Shown: positions 35,642 through 48,011 of the stretch, piece by piece
Numbering within the stretch: position 1 is the first letter of the stretch
Layout of the letters: each line of letters begins with the position of its first letter
The notes under the pieces: generated by a model
What the model saw: only the letters and a program-made list of their open reading frames with translations
The model's database searches: none
Told to the model about the DNA's origin: nothing
Assembly: GCA_928212115.1 (NCBI GenBank)
Contig: CAKMRJ010003334.1
Coordinates: 29,529,264 to 29,593,263, forward strand
DNA: 64,000 bases
Reading direction: 5' to 3'
Origin: Lactuca virosa
Lineage: Eukaryota; Streptophyta; Magnoliopsida; Asterales; Asteraceae
Program-made: the position numbers and the translations under genes

Positions 35642-37111
35642 GTCCCACCCTCATGCGTCATACACTGCAGGTTCATGATACACTATGACATTATTTAATC
35701 CACTTGAACATTAAGATCACATAACATAATGATCTTGCCATCATTCCATCACTGGCTTGTGGACTCCCAACCAACACTTCATGCCTCGATTATAGCCTCA
35801 AACGTATGAATGACCCAATCATCCAGGATATCATAACCAAATGGGCCTCCCCTCAATTGGGGTATACTAGTCTAACCACCAAAACGGATCTAACAGCCCT
35901 TCTGCATTAACACGAAACAAAAAAATAATAATATGAACCCTACTCAACCCGAACGAAGGTTGTGGTCCCCTTATAGTCTTACAACCATTCCCGCAACAAC
36001 CAAACTCATCCTAGCGAATACTACGGCCAACCTGTAGTATTGCCATACATTCATTATAGCCATGGGACTAGCCCATGGTCTTGTCAACTATTCACAAAAC
36101 CGAGCTATTATCCACATGAGCCGAAACCCCAACTTATTGAACCCCAAATAGGTGTTTGGATCGTGTTTCAAACCCCAAATCCTTCATCAAACAAGAACAG
36201 GCAGAGAGGTTCTAACATAATCCTCAACCTGAACATAGCCACGAATCCATAATGCGCCACTACCGATGCTCCACGCCCTCGAACAATATAACCTGAAACC
36301 TTAGCATTTCCCTCCCTGATAATAAGCGGACAATGGACATTATTCTTGGCGTAAACATCGTCTCATACCACAACGAGAACTAACAATTCACTTGCCCTAG
36401 AATACGAAACTCCTTCTTGATTCATACTTAGAAGTGTTCTCATTAATTTAAACGGTCCTCCCCCACTTAGATTCAGCTGCATTCTGCCAACCTCAACTGA
36501 TGACAAGGAATTTATCGGAACAACTAGATAAAGAATCCAACAAATCACTTGCTAGTGGGTAAAACCCATGCAGATATGCGTCAACCACGCCCAGAAATTG
36601 ATAGATCCCAACAACTCATACCCTACTAACGATAGCGACCGATTCAATGAGATAATCAACTCTACACCTGATATTCAACTCGAGCAAAACAATAACCTCT
36701 GAAATTTATCTTCGTTGTCTCAAAAGGGACACCTGACTACAACGAGATCCTTTCCTAGAAGCTTATGATGCGAATACGACACGCATACCCCCTGAAAGCA
36801 TGAAGCTAAAAGCAACTCACCCTACACACACGTTCTGACCATTACCTTATACCCTTCAACCATGAAAGATCTCAACCATCTCGAACTCCAAAAATCCAAG
36901 GAACTTACACTGCAACTTCCTCCAACCCATTGCGATAAGGCTATCAAAATCAGCCCGGCTGATGATCCTCCAAGCAGAATACTCAACTCACTCCACCTAG
37001 GGCTCACGCCATCACTAACCGTCGCCTATTGAACTGACGCCTATAACTGTCTCAACCAGATACTCTTCAAACATGATCCTCGGCATGCAAAATGGCATAT
37101 AACAAACCCTC

Positions 37112-37155
<44 letters not shown>

Positions 37156-37159
37156 TACA

Positions 37160-37209
<50 letters not shown>

Positions 37210-37272
37210 CAAAGCAACCATAAAGAAGCTACGAACCTTAAGTGGAGACTTAATCCAACCAAACATAACATC
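35642..37272 (-). other. Gypsy D interior without readable pol
   Basis: About 1.6 kb between solo LTR E and the gag remnant. I find no protease, RT or integrase motif. A second AAGTGGGGGAGGA tract on the minus strand near 36459-36473 resembles a purine tract, but no LTR follows it. Confidence 0.5.
37113..37206. repeat. (AAT)n microsatellite
   Basis: About 30 AAT/ATA units with one interruption near 37154-37160. Chance ORFs of poly-leucine or poly-tyrosine/isoleucine arise from it. Confidence 0.95.
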
Positions 37273-37774
37273 TCATACACAAATATACATGGTCATAAGC
37301 ATAAATAATAAGGCATGAAGAGAGCGAAGATGATACATACTTACAATAGCATCTGGTGGAACTCGGGTCTCCTCGGCCTGAAATTGAAATGCTCGAATCC
37401 TCGCCACTTGAGCCTTCACCCTGCCCTCACAGTCATCAGTAATCCTCAATGTAACTGGAGTAGGCACCCTCATCGCTCCACTCATCAATCTCGGACAGTC
37501 GGTCTTCATGTGTTCCACCTGATTGTAGTGAAGACACATTAGTCTCGAACCCCAAGGACAATCCGTGCTAAAACGAACAGCTTGGCCGCAACTGAAACAA
37601 CCCCTTCCTTTCTCACGACAACTCCCCTCGTGAGTCCTCCTAGACTTGGCACAACTGCCCCGACCCTGATGGCCTCCCGATCTCGAATACTGAGTCTTGG
37701 GGTTCTTTTCGCCTGGCCCACTGCGGTCTGAACCTGCTCCGGCTCGCGCTTCAACCGAAGCTGCAACTCAATCT
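37273..37774 (-). pseudogene. gag: Gypsy D gag remnant, C-terminal part
   Basis: Two minus-strand frames: 37766-37539 is a basic, glutamine-containing linker (LRLKREPEQVQTAVGQAK), and 37539-37273 carries a decayed second knuckle (CLHYNQVEHMKTDCPRL), where the first cysteines and glycine are partly altered. It resembles the same region of element B. The N-terminal part is cut off at 37774 by the start of LTR F. Confidence 0.7.
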
Positions 37775-39470
37775 TGAAACATCCAAAAATTGTGACCCTA
37801 AAATTTTATTTTTGGTTTAAGTAAAAACAGTATTCCAAAACATTGTTCATACATCCCAATAGAAAATTATATCAAACATCATCAAAATCAGAGTATGTCC
37901 CATAAACAGAATACATATGGTGTGTGCGATGCAGTCAACCCGAGCTCTTCCCCCTTGGAACCGGAAGTACCTGAAACATAAACTAAAAATCATAAGCATA
38001 AAGCTTAGTAATTTCCCCAAAGTACCACATACCATACATACAATAACATATAATGGGCCTCGCCCTGTCTTTGAGCCCCGCCTGTCATCAGACCCCGTCT
38101 GGCATCAAGCCCCGCCTGACATCGGGCCCCGCACGACATCGAGCCTCACTCGGTAATAGATTGGTCCCCACCCAGCATACATATAACATATATTAATTAA
38201 TCACACAAATGCAATAATCAAAAAGATACATAGCATACATATGGTCATTGGGCCCTGCCCGACATCAGGCCCTAACCCGGTAAGCATAGAAACACCTAAT
38301 ACATGCAAGAGTCACGAAGACAACTAGCATAGTAACATAACATAATCATGGACCAGCATTGGTGCCTTCGACCCGCTAAACCCAGTGAGGAAGACTCACC
38401 TTGAATGCTGAACGATATCGGAATAGGTCCCGACTCCGAATATCAGCTCTACTCAACCCCTAAACAGAAACAATTCCTTAGATGAAACTCAAAATGCCTC
38501 AACACCCCCTATAGGTCAAACTTGGTCAAATACAAAAGCCAAAAGTCAAGGTCAACAGTCTGTGTTTACTAATAAACACGTCGTGTTAGCTGAAATCCAA
38601 CAGCTTAATACATTAAGTTGTCTTCATCGAATCTAAGAAATCCAAAGCTCAGATCTCGACCAAAATGATATCTAGAAGGGTAAAGTTTCCAACTTTACCC
38701 CTAAGAACCACCAAAATGGGTCCAAAACCCAAACCCTAGGCTTAATAGAGTGAGGGCTTAACCATTAAGCACTTAATCTTCAAAGACAAATCCCCAAAAT
38801 GCAGATCTGATACCCTAGAGCTGGGAGACCACGTAAAGTTGCCAACTTTACTTTCATGCATGCCAAAGAGAAGCTCTAAAGCTCAATAAGGGCCTAATAA
38901 AGCTTGCACCTTTAAGCCAAAGGAGGCCACAAAATGCCCAGATCTAACAGGAAAACCCATGAAACAACTTAACTCCTTAGACAACCCAACAATGAGCCAA
39001 AAATCATAACAAAACCCCATAAGAGAAGTTCTAATCAACAACAAAGCAAGGTATGTACTTGATACCTTAAGGAGTCTGTAAAAAGTGGTGAGATTCTGGA
39101 TCTATGACCTTCCTTCCAAGCTAGGCACCTTCAAACTCCAAAGCTCCTTCAAATGAGCACAAAATCCACAAGAATCCACTCAAAACTTAAAGAACACCAC
39201 CAAGAAAGCTCAATACTCGATTTAGGGTTTTAGATAACAAAGGAGGCTGGTAAGGAGGCCGGTCAAGGGGATTTAAGGCCTTTAAATAGGGTGCAACACC
39301 CTAAAAATTAGGCTTTCCTTCCCAGCTACCAAACAAGCCGTGTTGAGGCACCTCAACACACCGTGTTGGTTCATTAAACTCCACGGCCAAAGACATCTCG
39401 ACACGCCTTGTCCCAAAGAGAAAACATAACAACTTGGAATTAAAATCATACCGGGAAATCAAGCGTTACA
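37775..39470 (-). repeat. Gypsy element F 3' LTR
   Basis: 1696 bp; on the minus strand it starts TGTAACGCTTGATT and ends GGATGTTTCA (mutated from TTACA). It has dyads AACACG-N-CGTGTT in the leader (38575-38587) and upstream (39335-39369), a TATA-like box CCTATTTAAAGG (39279-39290) and a putative intron from 38399 to 37971. It is closely related to solo LTR J. Confidence 0.88.
37971..38399 (-). other. Putative intron within LTR F with GGGCCCCGCC repeats
   Basis: TTCAAG/GTGAGTCTTCC to TATGTTTCAG/GTACTTCC. It carries about six degenerate 17-20 bp units around GACATCGGGCCCCGC (38055-38160) and the AAGGCACCAA box (38351-38373). The 5' site can pair GTGAG with CTCAC eight bases downstream. Confidence 0.5.
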
Positions 39471-39485
39471 ATTCTCCCCCATTTG
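39471..39485 (-). other. Polypurine tract of gypsy F
   Basis: The minus strand reads AAATGGGGGAGAAT before the LTR start. Confidence 0.85.
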
Positions 39486-39487
39486 AA

Positions 39488-39990
39488 TCAGACGTTGTCC
39501 TTGAAGTTCGCCGACTCAAACAACTCCGGGTAGTGCTCCCTCATCTCATCCTCCGGCTCCCAAGTCCACTCTGACCCCTTGCGGTGCAGCCACTGCACCT
39601 TCACTAGCTCCACAACCTTGTTCCTTAAGGTTTTCATCTTCCGATCTAAAGGTGTCACCGGTCTCTCAACATAATTCAGGCGGTTATCCACCTGAATATC
39701 CTCTAAAGGTACGACTGCGGAGTCATCCACTAAACACTTCCGCAGTTAAGAGACATGAAATGTGCTATGAATCTAACTGAGCTCAGCTGGAAGATCAAGA
39801 CGATATGCAACCCGGCCTACCCGAGCCAAAACCCTGACCAATATACCTGGGACCCAGCTTGACCCGCTTCCTGAACCGGTGACAACTTTCCAAGGTGACA
39901 CCTTCAGGAGAACCATATCTCCCACCTGGAAATCCAAATCTGAACAGAGCATGTTGACATAGATCTTCTTATGACTCTGAGCTGTCAAGA
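39488..39990 (-). pseudogene. pol: Gypsy F integrase C-terminus with chromodomain-like end
   Basis: The right part (39988-39773) has FQVGDMVLLKVSPWK and a stretch ending RVAYRLDLPAELS, the small C-terminal beta domain of gypsy integrases. The left part (39730-39488) holds EDIQVDNRLNYVERPV and WTWEPEDEMREHYPELF, a chromodomain-like end as in plant chromoviruses, thought to bind marked chromatin. Stops divide the two parts. It ends right at the purine tract. Confidence 0.88.
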
Positions 39991-40003
39991 GCCTGCTCCG
40001 AAC

Positions 40004-40780
40004 CTACTGAATCAACTCAGTGGTCTTGAGCACCACCTCGGTACTCCCCATAACTCGCTGACCGACCTCGCCCCAATAAATCGGGGTCCTGCATTTCCTC
40101 CCATAGAGCATATCAAAAGGAGGTCGATCAATGCTATCGTGATAACTGTCGTTATACGAAAATTCCGCTAACGGAAGATACGTATCCCAACTCCCACCAA
40201 AATCCAACTCGCACGCACGCAACATATCCTTAAGAGTCTGAATAGTTCGCTCATTCTGGCCATCGGTCTACGGATGAAATGATGTGTTGAAATGGAGACG
40301 AGTGCCCATCTCGTCATGAAACCGCTTCCACAATCTAGAAGTGAAACGAACATCCCTGTCTGAAACCACTGATACCGGCACCCCATGACGTGCCACCACC
40401 TCCCGGACATAAATCTCGGCCAACTTCTCTACAGAAATACTCTCCTGGATCGGAATGAAATGTGCGCTCTTGGTCAAACGATCCATGATGACCCAGATAG
40501 AATCTACTCCGCGCGTAGTCCTGGGAAGCTTCGTGATAAAATCCATAGTGATATCTTCCCATTTCCATACAAGAATCTCCAACGACTGCATCTTGTCGTG
40601 AGGTCGCTGATGCTCGGCCTTGACTTTCCTGCAAGTCAAGCACCGCTCCACGTACCATGCTACATCCCGCTTCATGCATGGCCACCAATAATCAGTACGA
40701 AGATCCCTATACATCTTCGTCACCCCGAGATGAATGGAGAATCTCGACTTGTGAGCCTCCTCCATCAGAACTTGGCACAC
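40004..40780 (-). pseudogene. pol: Gypsy F integrase zinc finger and catalytic core
   Basis: Minus strand. An HHCC zinc finger is visible (EAHKSRFSIHLG, then CLTC), followed by the core: WKWEDITMDFITKLP (first Asp), VVSDRDVRFTS (second Asp), and after a stop the stretch with LLAEF-type motif (YLPLAEFSYNDSYH). The two readable frames (40780-40268 and 40225-40004) are divided by an in-frame TAG at about 40268, one base from a glutamine codon, so most of the core is otherwise open. Integrase joins element cDNA to the chromosome. This is the best-kept pol domain in the window but is still interrupted. Confidence 0.9.
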
Positions 40781-40798
40781 ACCGCCCTAATATGGAAC

Positions 40799-41079
40799 TC
40801 AGACTCTCCGGTGCAGAGTCAACAATTCTCGACTATCATAATCGAAGGAAGCCACCTGACCCACAATCCACACGCTCTTTCGGTGCTTTTCCTTCATAGC
40901 CTCAACCCGTGCCTCACGAATCCGCTCCAACAATGGAGTGATCACGGTCATCCTCAAACATAGGTCTCTGATCGGAGTCGCGCCCGCCTCGTGGCTAAGA
41001 GCATCGGCCACCAGATTAGCCTTTCCAGGGTGGTTCAAGATCTCACAATCATAATCCTTCACCACATCCAACCCTCGAC
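40799..41079 (-). pseudogene. pol: Gypsy F RNase H end and linker
   Basis: Contains LDVVKDYDCEILNHPGKAN and VADALSHE, the conserved end of the gypsy RNase H domain. Element G was inserted at 41079/41080; the upstream part continues at 50101. A reading frame that seems to begin at 41092 starts inside G and is an artefact of the insertion. Confidence 0.88.
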
Positions 41080-42409
41080 TGTCACACCCCAAAACCGGAA
41101 CGACGAAAACGTTTTGGGGTGGCGGACGTCATGTTTAGTATCACAAGACATGCATCATAGTAAGCAAGTAATAAACAACCATTTCATTAGAAAGAAAGTG
41201 TTTACAAAGTATGCGATTCACATAATATAGAATACATAGCAAATAACAAAAAGACATGAAGCTATACTGCTCCATCTTCTGAATCCCAGTACGCGTACCT
41301 GTTTACTGGTCTCCTGAGAATACAAGTTATTTTGAAAGCGTAGATCAACATTTAAGCTGGTGAGTTCATAAGATTTTAGTGATGTAAGTAAGTTGTAAGA
41401 AAGTTGTAAGTTCTGTTTAGAAAAGTTTTCCTGTTCCTCCAGAAAATCCTATATTTCCTGCTTTGATGAAAGATAAGTAAAAATGACTCTACAATCCTTT
41501 CTGTGAGTACTAAATGGATACAAGTTATATAAAACTCAGAGTAAACAAACAATCGGTTGTGTGTATCTGCCCTAAGCCCACAACCAAACAAGGAACATGA
41601 AATGAGGCGGAAGGCACACATCCCATTGTTTGTTAGATCATTGTTGTATATAACCCTGGCGTATTCACTTGGTACTCACAGAGTTAACTGTAATAGTTCC
41701 TTTATATTTGATGAAAAGATTCTTTAAGAAAACCCTTATTTCTTATAATAAAAATGGTAACCACAGTGGTTCCTTTTATAATCACTTTGATGCATTGTAT
41801 CTACCTCACTGTTTCTCTTTATAGTATGATCTCTATGTTATCGTGTATTATATCTACCTCCCTGATTCTCTTTATAGTATGTTCTAGCATCTAGTATGAA
41901 CTGAACCTCTAAACTATACCCCTTATAGTTTACTAGTATTTTACTTGGACTGTTATTTAAAAGACTCATTTTACTACTAAGTTATACTTGTACTTTAAAA
42001 ACGGATTTTTGTTAAACTATAAAGTAACATAACTTTAAAAGAGTTTTTGAAATGTTTTGATCACTTATAAAAGACATAAGCAATCTTTTGAAAGATGTTT
42101 TATAACAAACATTTACACAATTATCATTGTGTTCAAATTGTATTCCCCACCTTAAAAGCATTTAAAACAGTTAAAAGATTCATTATAGGGGGTATGAACT
42201 CACCTTATGTGGGTGATTCAAACGAATATGCGCGTAAGGATGAGAAGTTCCACGAATGAATTCTTGAGACATACACGAGTCCTAAATGACATATATTGAC
42301 ATATATTGGCATGAATATAGTGTTTAGAAGCAACCACATGCAAGGAAACACCTTTAGGGACTAGGAAACACTTTGACCAAGTGTTAGAATCACATGTGAT
42401 TCATCTAAG

Positions 42410-42615
42410 GGGAGTGTACGGCCACTTTGAGGAGTGTGCGGCCATGGGTGTGCGGCCGCACACTCATGGTAATGAGTGCACAAAAGTGTTTTCCAAATGT
42501 AGGGAGGCTTGTGGGATAATTGCTCACCAAGTGTTGAAGCTAGAAATGCATTTTGAAGGCCCTTTAGGGGTGTTTTGAGGGGTGTACGGCCACACATGGG
42601 TGTGCGGCCACACAC
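42410..42615 (-). promoter_or_regulatory. Gypsy G leader dyad cluster
   Basis: Includes the perfect 16-bp palindrome GTGTGCGGCCGCACAC (42448-42463) and half or degraded copies near 42415, 42434, 42582 and 42600. The same cluster recurs in the other LTR near 49277-49480. Confidence 0.8.
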
Positions 42616-42976
42616 ACCTTGTGTTCTTGAGTTATGGGCACTTTTAAGGTGTTATTCTAGTGTTCTTAACAAGATCTAAGCATAGGGAAGGAGTACTTAC
42701 GATCCGGAGGCTCGAGAAGGGTCAAAATCACCAAGAACAAGTGTGTGTTCTTGGTGTTCTTGGTGAAATGGATGAAGATTTGAAGATCTAGCCAAAATAT
42801 GATTTCCAATGGATGAAATGAAAGGGTGTTACTAGGTTAAAAGGATTAACAACAAATCAAGGCAAGAACACTTACAATCTTGAAGATCTAGGATGAAAAT
42901 CGGATGGTAGTTGAGAGAGAAATCGAGTTCTTGGCTTGGGAGGGTGAAAAGAGATAAAGGAAAGCTAAGTCCCACC

Positions 42977-43044
42977 TATAAACACAAGAGTGTGCTGCCA
43001 GGAGAGGGGTGTGCGGCCGCACACCCAAGTGTACGGCCGTACAC
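42977..43044 (-). promoter_or_regulatory. Gypsy G TATA box and upstream perfect palindromes
   Basis: On the minus strand TTTATAG (42977-42983) has GTGTGCGGCCGCACAC (43009-43024) and GTGTACGGCCGTACAC (43029-43044) just upstream. Both are perfect 16-bp palindromes, four bases apart. The copy in the other LTR (about 49862-49900) keeps the second and has one change in the first. Confidence 0.8.
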
Positions 43045-43242
43045 TCCTCATGTTGGAGTGTAAGGCTTGTTTTCAGTGTTAGAAGTGTACGCGACCCAAT
43101 CCTATACTCAATGCTTGAATGTACTGAGCTTTGAACCCTTATACAGACTCTAAACAAGGCTAACTGATAGCAAAAATGAGTCTGACACTCAGTTGAGTTG
43201 AAAGGCTGGACTTTACAAGGCGAAAATTTTCGGGTTGTCACA

Positions 43243-43260
43243 TCATCCCCTCGTTAGATG
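43243..43260 (-). other. Polypurine tract of gypsy G
   Basis: The minus strand reads TAACGAGGGGATGA before TGTGACAACC. Beyond it lies a small dyad AATTTCG-TCC-CGAAATT (43261-43277). Confidence 0.85.
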
Positions 43261-44461
43261 GAATTTCGTCCCGAAATTAGCTTTCTTAGCAGTACTACTG
43301 GGGTTGCGCTCCTCTGATTGGCAGAATATCCACTCGTAGACCTGGCAACTTTGCCCTAATGTCCATGATAGGTTTCATACTTGGTCCATCTATCATTACC
43401 TCGTGTATACAAGTCGTATATAATTAGGATTAGTAAGACGGTCGGATGTGCGACTCTGCCCCAGGTCCACAACCAAACAAGGAACAGGAGATAGGGCGGA
43501 AGCACACATACTAGATCTGTATAATCATAATCATATACCACCCCTCGCGGATACACTGAATAGCGATATGTAGGCTGTATTCGTCCTTAGCCTCTGTGCT
43601 TGAACTTGGTCTGCTGGACGAGTGGTATTTTGGAAAGGTCTGCTGTACATACGACGGCAAGGCTTCGGAGGGCAAAGTACTCTTCGCACGAGTACTTCGG
43701 GGTTTAGAATACGAAGGAAAAAACTGAGGTATAGGTCGGACTGTCATTACAAATGACGAAGGTTTCGTGAATTTGACGGTCAAGGCGATAGAAACATATG
43801 AACTTAGTGTGGTGAGGACCACGCCAACTCATGACGAATGATAGCAATGGACTATTTACTAAACAAAGTTTGGCCGATTTGAAAGAAACGTTTGTTATAC
43901 GATGATGTACTTCCCTAGGGTGCTCAAAAATGTACTCTTTGTAAATGTTCTAGTGTTTTCTGTTTTCCCCCTGATGTTAACACTTCTACGTATCGTACCG
44001 CGATGAGCGAGTACATACTGTGAAAGTGCTTTGATAACTAGTGTCGATACTTTATACTACGATCCTCCTCGGTACCACTACGATCGCCTGGAATATACAA
44101 GTTATGAATAATTAAGATGAATTAGACAGTCGACTGAGTAACTCTGCCTCAAATCCACAACCAAACAAGGAACATAAATTAAGGCGGAATCACTCACTCT
44201 AAGTTTGCAAAATCTTAGCTATACACAACCCTGATGTACATACTAAGCCATCATAGCTTCTCTGAACGGATCTTTTAGTTCCCTTGAATACTGTGACTTG
44301 TTCCGATAAGTGAGTTATTATAATTACTTCTAAGTGTTTTCCCCAAATTTTAATCTTATATAAATATAAATTAATTTTTAAAGTAATTACTATTTCGAAA
44401 ACGTACCCCTGCTCGCTGGCGACTCCGGGGTTGATTCTCCTGCGGTGATCATCAGAATCCG
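43261..44461 (-). other. Gypsy G non-coding 3' interior
   Basis: 1.2 kb where pol would start in an autonomous element. No protease or RT motif. It holds two copies of a module containing CCACAACCAAACAAGGAAC (near 43468 and 44153), also found in the LTR and leader. Confidence 0.7.
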
Positions 44462-45598
44462 TCAATCTGCTCCTGAGTTCTTTGTTATCGGGCAGTCTCT
44501 CTGATAGTGTCCAGTCTCACCACAGCCATAGCAGGCTTGGTTTTCTTCAGCTTCGGGGACTTGGGAGATCGGTTGAGCCGGTGCCCTGCAGAAACGGACT
44601 ATGTGTCCCTTTCTGTGGCAGTTCAGACACTGCATTTCCCGACATACTCCGGTGTGGTGATAGTTGCACTTTCCACACTTCGGGAGGGTTCCAGCATATC
44701 GACTGGCAGGTGCTGGAGTATTAGGCGTTGTGGCGGCGTACATAGTACTTGTTTGTTGCTCCTGCGGGGGTTCCTGTGTTGTTCGCTTCTTCTTCCTCTT
44801 GTTACCCGACTTCCGTTTATAGTCCTCTCCCTTTGATGGCTCGGGAATGAGGACTTCTATACCATGGCGGACTCCATGGTCGATGAGTCGTTGTGCCAGG
44901 CGTTTGGCACTATCGAATGTGGTTGGGTTAGAAGACAGTACATCTCCTTGGATCGGGGTAGTTAGACCCCAAATGCATCTTTCTATCTTCTTGCTCTCCG
45001 GGGTAACCATCCCGGGGCATAGTGCTGCTAGGTCGCTGAACCGGTCAGTGTAGGCCACTATGTCTGATCCGACCATCGTGAGCTCCCATAGTTCTTGTTC
45101 CAGCTTTTGAACTTCGCCCCTCGGGCAATATTTTTCCAGCATTAACTCTTTTAGGTTTTCCCAACCTATTGAGTTAGCCACTGATAGGGTCAGTGACTTA
45201 ACATGGCTATTCCACCATGTTAGGGGTCTGTCTGAGAAAGTGCAGGCAGCAAACTTTTACTTTGCTCCCTTCTGAGCACGAACAGATTTCGAAGACCGAA
45301 TCTGTTTTCTCGAACCATCGCATCAGAGCGATGACTCCACCATTTCCATCGAAGGAATTGGGTTTGCAGTTCATAAAGTCCTTGTACGAACACTCCCTTG
45401 GGTGTCCGTGAGAATCTCCGGAATTGGCTAAGTGGGTACCGCTACCAGATCCGAAGGTACCACCTTCGCCGAAGTGAGCTAGAGCAGTTGCCACTGCGGA
45501 GGATATCGCTGCTTGGAGAGCAGCAGGATCGAATTGTGGCGTTGGATATGGAGTTATCAGAGTAGTGCGTCTGTTTGATCTGCGAGGAGGCATCTTTG
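44462..45598 (-). pseudogene. gag: Gypsy G gag, two frames
   Basis: Gag starts at the ATG near 45592 (MPPRRSNRRTTLITPYPTP). The first frame (to 45207) includes the AALQAAISSAVATALAHFG helix and KDFMNCKPNSFDGNGG, the start of the capsid domain. Near 45200 the frame shifts, and the second frame (45181-44462) gives the rest: WENLKELMLEKYCPRGEVQK, a basic linker, then CGKCNYHHTGVCR, CLNCHRKGHIVRFC and CYGCGETGHYQRDCP, three zinc knuckles. It ends in TGA right after the last knuckle region. The upstream ATG at 45668 adds residues unlike Gag. One frameshift is the only clear break, so it may have been functional recently. Confidence 0.88.
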
Positions 45599-46798
45599 CT
45601 AAAAGACTACAAAGATGAGATGGAATAAGTCTAAAGCAGTGGATATAAGCCGAAAGCTGAAAAGACAAGGTTATCCTAGTTCTGAGTGTATCGGGTCCTG
45701 ACTTCCACAGGGTTCTGGAAACAATTCATAAAAGAGTCTATACCTAATAAACTTTATGAATTTGGATGGCTATCCTCGAATGAATATCTGTTACCTGAAT
45801 AACTGTTACCAGTTGCATGTAAGAAAATAATCCTAACACATAATGTGAGTAGTGTTTCCACTTGCTCATTAAGTTAAACAAGATTATTATTTATTAGTGT
45901 GACGCATAAGACGTTTTGGTTACTTCGGATGATCCTTCTTTGAAAACTTCTCATGAACTTGCTCTTGTTCCTCCTTGACTCTTCTGTTGACTGCTATGAG
46001 GAAGTGGTTACATCTATCTGGGTTGTCGTGCGAGAATGGAAGTGTCTAAAGAATCTATGAGATTTAAGTGAAACATTATGGGGTGATCCTTACAGAGTCC
46101 TCCTATAATTGCACAATGTATACAAGTTGTATATAATTTAAGATTAAATAGACCTTCGAATAAGTGATCCTACTCCAAAACCACAACCAAACAAGGAACA
46201 GGTAGTGAAGCGTAGATCACAAATTCTAAGTCTATAAAATCTCAATTATATAAAACCTTGGGAGTATACATTGCAAGATTATAGACCTATCCGTAAGGGT
46301 CTTTTAAGTTATCACATAAGTTATTTATATAGTGCCTAAAATACTCCTATAGTATTTTAATGTAATGTACTTGGTATGTTTTAAACTTGTTATCGTGTTA
46401 TAGTATCATAAAATACTCCCATAGTATCTTATCTTTATGTTTTGATCTAGAATTCTCTTGAATAGAGTTAGGTAAGTTTTAAGACTGTTGCAACACCACA
46501 TCACTCCCAAACACATGTCGGTCACATCTCGAATGAATATAGTTGATCAGGCTATATTGATCCTAGCTATGATTACATAACTGTCCAGGTTTGACGTAGT
46601 GTTCAACCTTTAAATACTTATGTTCTGTTCTTCTTGTGATACTTGTTCTAGTATGTATATATGTATAAGCACGTATGTATACTTTATAAGGTATCATTAT
46701 ATATTTAAAATATATTCTTATCCAGAGCACTTCGGCCCCATTGTATTTATAGTTGTATAACTTTTATCGGTTGATATACTTAGTTCACTATAAACAAT
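45599..46798 (-). other. Gypsy G leader
   Basis: No ORF. The segment near 46500-46610 matches the leader of element C (25630-25745, opposite strand), showing kinship. One copy of the CCACAACCAAACAAGGAAC module lies at 46181. Confidence 0.65.
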
Positions 46799-46810
46799 GC
46801 TCTGATACCA
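46799..46810 (-). other. Primer binding site of gypsy G
   Basis: The minus strand reads TGGTATCAGAGC three bases after the LTR end; initiator methionine tRNA type. Confidence 0.92.
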
Positions 46811-47526
46811 ATCTGTCACACCCCAAAACCGAACGGCGGAAACGTTTTGGGGTGGAGGACGTCATGTTTAGTATCACAAGACATGCATCATAGTAAGCAA
46901 GTAATAAACAACCATTTCATTAGAAAGAAAGTGTTTACAAAGTATGTGATTCACATAATATAGAATACATAGCAAATAACAAAAAGACATGAAGCTATAC
47001 TGCTCCATCTTCTGAATCCCAGTACGCGTACCTGTCTACTGGTCTCCTGAGAATACAAGTTATTTTGAAATAGTAGATCACATTTAAGCTGGTGAGTTCA
47101 TAAGATTTTAGTGATGTAAGTAAGTTGTAAGAAAGTTGTAGTAAGTTGTAAGTTCTGTTTAGAAAAGTTTGCCTGTTCCTCCAGAAAATCCTATATTTCC
47201 TGCTTTGATGAAAGATAAGTAAAAATGACTCTACAATCCTTTCTATGAGTACTAAATGGATACAAGTTATATAAAATCAGAGTAAACAAACAATCGGTTG
47301 TGTGTATCTGCCCTAAGCCCACAACCAAACAAGGAACAAGAAATGAGGCGGAAGGCACACATCCCATTGTTTGTTAGATCATTGTTGTATATAACCCTGG
47401 CGTATTCACTTGGTACTCACGGAGTTAACTGTAATTGTTCCTTTATATTTGTTGAAAAGATTCTTTAAGAAAACCCTTATTTTTCATAATAAAAATGGTA
47501 ACCACAGTGGTTCCTTCTATAATCAC

Positions 47527-47961
47527 TTAGTTTATACTAGCTATATATAATCTAATATCGAACAGATAGTTAATTGTGTGAATCTGCCCTAAGCCCACAA
47601 CCAAACAAGGAACAGGGAATGAGGCGGAAAGCACACATCCAACTACCTATCAGATATTAATTATATATAACCTTGATGTATAAACTAAGGTATTATAGAA
47701 TTAACCACCTAAGGTCCTTTAAGTTATACTGGTTTAATAAAATGGATTAAACCCTTTACTGGTAAGTTTCTAGTTTTGTATACCAAGAGTTCTTATTTGA
47801 AAAGTATGTTTTGTACTAGAAAACGGTGCATTGAATTAGTGTCCTATGACCTATCTCATACATGGTACTCCTTATGATTACTTGGTGTATATGGACTATA
47901 TATATATATATATATATAGATATATATATATATATATAATATACATATATATATATATATA

Positions 47962-48011
<50 letters not shown>

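Larger units (their letters stand above)
41080..43242 (-). repeat. Gypsy G 3' LTR
   Basis: 2163 bp; on the minus strand TGTGACAACCCG...GGGGTGTGACA. Upstream dyads at 43009-43044, TATA at 42977-42983, leader dyads 42410-42615, putative intron 42203 to 41314. Confidence 0.93.

Noticed and set aside
36459..36473. Second purine tract in element D
   Set aside because: No LTR start follows it, so it is probably chance or a relic.
37015..37280. Poly-Leu and poly-Tyr/Ile ORFs
   Set aside because: Produced by the (AAT)n microsatellite.
40385..40963. 192-codon plus-strand ORF
   Set aside because: It is antisense to the integrase of element F, which has clear motifs; the plus reading has none.
42381..42615. 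Overlapping ORFs on both strands, repeated at 49223-49477
   Set aside because: They lie over the dyad cluster of the G LTRs; both strands are open because of palindromic repeats, not coding.
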